DNA of 64,000 nucleotides from Amoebidium appalachense (lineage: Eukaryota; Ichthyosporea): contig CAVNZM010000011.1 of assembly GCA_963693365.1 (NCBI GenBank), forward strand, positions 7,440,001 to 7,504,000, in the 5' to 3' direction. The notes beneath the pieces are model-generated. The model had not been told where the DNA came from. It did no database searches and saw nothing but the letters and a program-made list of their open reading frames with translations. The position numbers and the translations under genes are program-made. Numbering within the stretch: position 1 is the first letter of the stretch; each line of letters starts with the position of its first letter. This document shows positions 52,126-64,000 of this stretch, piece after piece.

Positions 52126-53014
52126 TACACATTGTACACTTGCATGCACACAGACATAGACATGTAGTACGGCGGACGGGGCCCTGAGAAAGGGAGGGGG
52201 AGGGGGGGGGGGGGGGGGGGGGGGGTGATTTAGGAAGGAGTTGCCCCGGCACGGTTCAGTGTTGATAACATGATCATGATGAGGTCGAACACGTGAACGG
52301 TTACAATGATGGGGCGCGCCCAGGCGTGTATGCAATCTAATTACACAGTACAGCAACACAGTATATGTTACAAAAACTGATGGGATTTGAATTTGCGCAG
52401 TTGTTCATTATTAGACATCAATGAATTCCCACTCAGTCTGGCCGCACATTGTGGTTTTATCTGCAAGGTGTGCACAGCAGACGCTATGTCACACAATACA
52501 CACATATATGTACAGGATAAACTATATTATAGCCGTTAAATATTTAAATCTGTCAAATGGATACAACCAAGGTAGATATGCCAGGAATATATCTACCCTG
52601 CTGCTTGCTGCTGCTTGAATTTTGGTCCATGCCTACTATTTGTAACACAGCCATTCGAAGGTACACACAGACATTCGCATAATACTCTAAAGCTCTAATC
52701 GCAACTCAATCTCGTTTTGAAACACATCTCCCAGGGCCTACAACAGCTAGTACGTACTGTAACAAATATCATAATACATACACACACAATCATCGGTTAA
52801 TTGACCAGTCAACACTGCGTTCATCTATCTAATATCAATACACCACCACTCATACTCGCATGCTAGTACTCTGTCCCCTTTCCACCCAGCAGGTGTATGT
52901 ACAACGGCGTCTGTGCACACGGATACCTGGCTATGTGCAATCAAACACCTTAATAATTTGCTCACGCACTCATGATACACAAATCTGACACCTTCACCCC
53001 CCCCCCCCCCCCCC

Positions 53015-53045
<31 letters not shown>

Positions 53046-53253
53046 ATAATAATAAAAAATACAAAAATAAAGAAAAACAAAAAAAAACGCCCACACAACA
53101 CAGCCTAAACCCCTACCCACAAACCGTGAGTGATGACCTACGAAATGACGAAACAAGCAACACTATTGCCGTCGTTAACACCCAACCCGCTTAAGCACAC
53201 TCAGACCCGTGGTTCTGTCCTTTTGGTTGGGGCTCTATCTATGGGTCTTGCTT
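51717..53253. other. Intergenic region between Ngaro and GDH
   Basis: No gene recognised. It contains a C-run (51997-52016), an A-run joined to about 56 G (52042-52123), a G-run (52203-52225), and C(n)A(n) at 52998-53042. The rest is AT-rich. Confidence 0.7.
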
Positions 53254-63714
<10,461 letters not shown>

Positions 63715-64000
63715 CTGCAGGCAAGCAGACTGTAAATAATACGAAAAGAACCTACATTCACTTTTTGTTTTTTGCATACCCCGTCCTACAATTTTGAGAG
63801 AACGCACTATACCAACCATAAAGAACCAAGTCCATTCTCACGATGGCGTGATATATACATGCAAAGAAATTATCTCATCCTGTACTATAGTAATGACACC
63901 GTTCTATAACCCCCCCCCCCCCCCCCCCCGGGGGGGGGGGGGACTGGTAGAGGAAAGCCGGTGTGCTGGCTGAGTTATTTCCAAGTTTCTTTTCTTCTAT
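63715..64000. other. Right edge, presumably an upstream GDH intron
   Basis: No exon found. 63911-63943 is C18 directly followed by G13, a self-complementary homopolymer junction. Confidence 0.5.

Overview
This window is nuclear DNA of a eukaryote. Its genes are split by spliceosomal introns, it carries several classes of eukaryotic transposable element, and it is exceptionally rich in simple sequence: (CA/GT)n, (GA/CT)n, G/C homopolymers and composite T(n)G(n) blocks. No prokaryotic operon, CRISPR array or organellar gene is visible. Gene content (NAC-beta, NAD-glutamate dehydrogenase, GT31 glycosyltransferase, JmjC, ankyrin) with Ngaro, Ty3/gypsy and TTAA-type DNA transposons suggests a protist, alga or early-branching holozoan. 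I cannot place it more precisely.

Layout, left to right. 0.7-4.7 kb: exons of an ankyrin-repeat gene (minus). 6.46-9.13 kb: a complete 4-exon NAC beta (BTF3) gene (minus), whose first intron holds two tandem H/ACA snoRNA-like copies. 12.58-16.00 kb: a TTAA-flanked, Kolobok-like DNA transposon with a decayed FEN1/EXO1-type nuclease ORF and, convergently, a THAP-domain/transposase remnant. 16-19.8 kb: GT-microsatellite field. 19.8-21.1 kb: LTR and gag-like start of a truncated LTR retrotransposon, followed by an isolated gag-like ORF (21.2-22.2 kb). 23.4-36.1 kb: one long minus-strand gene (coiled coil, acidic region, JmjC domain, unrecognised C-terminal region). Its first exon is interrupted by a full-length Ty3/gypsy element (28,424-35,539) with a perfect 5-bp target duplication. 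41-46.1 kb: a GT31 glycosyltransferase-like gene (minus). 46.25-51.72 kb: an Ngaro/DIRS-class tyrosine-recombinase retroelement with the full A1-ORFs-B1-A2-B2 repeat layout. 53.25-63.7 kb: the last 14 exons of an NAD-dependent glutamate dehydrogenase gene (minus), all phase-compatible, running off the right edge.

All five recognisable multi-exon host genes lie on the minus strand. Their introns share a pattern: a C-run often follows the 5' splice site within about 30 nt, and (CA)n tracts often abut the 3' splice site. NAC-beta and the GDH read cleanly across every junction, whereas the JmjC gene, the GT31 gene and the transposon ORFs carry frameshifts or stops. That contrast argues that the latter are really decayed, although errors at homopolymers remain possible. 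The genes do not form a pathway; this is ordinary host sequence heavily remodelled by mobile and simple-sequence DNA.
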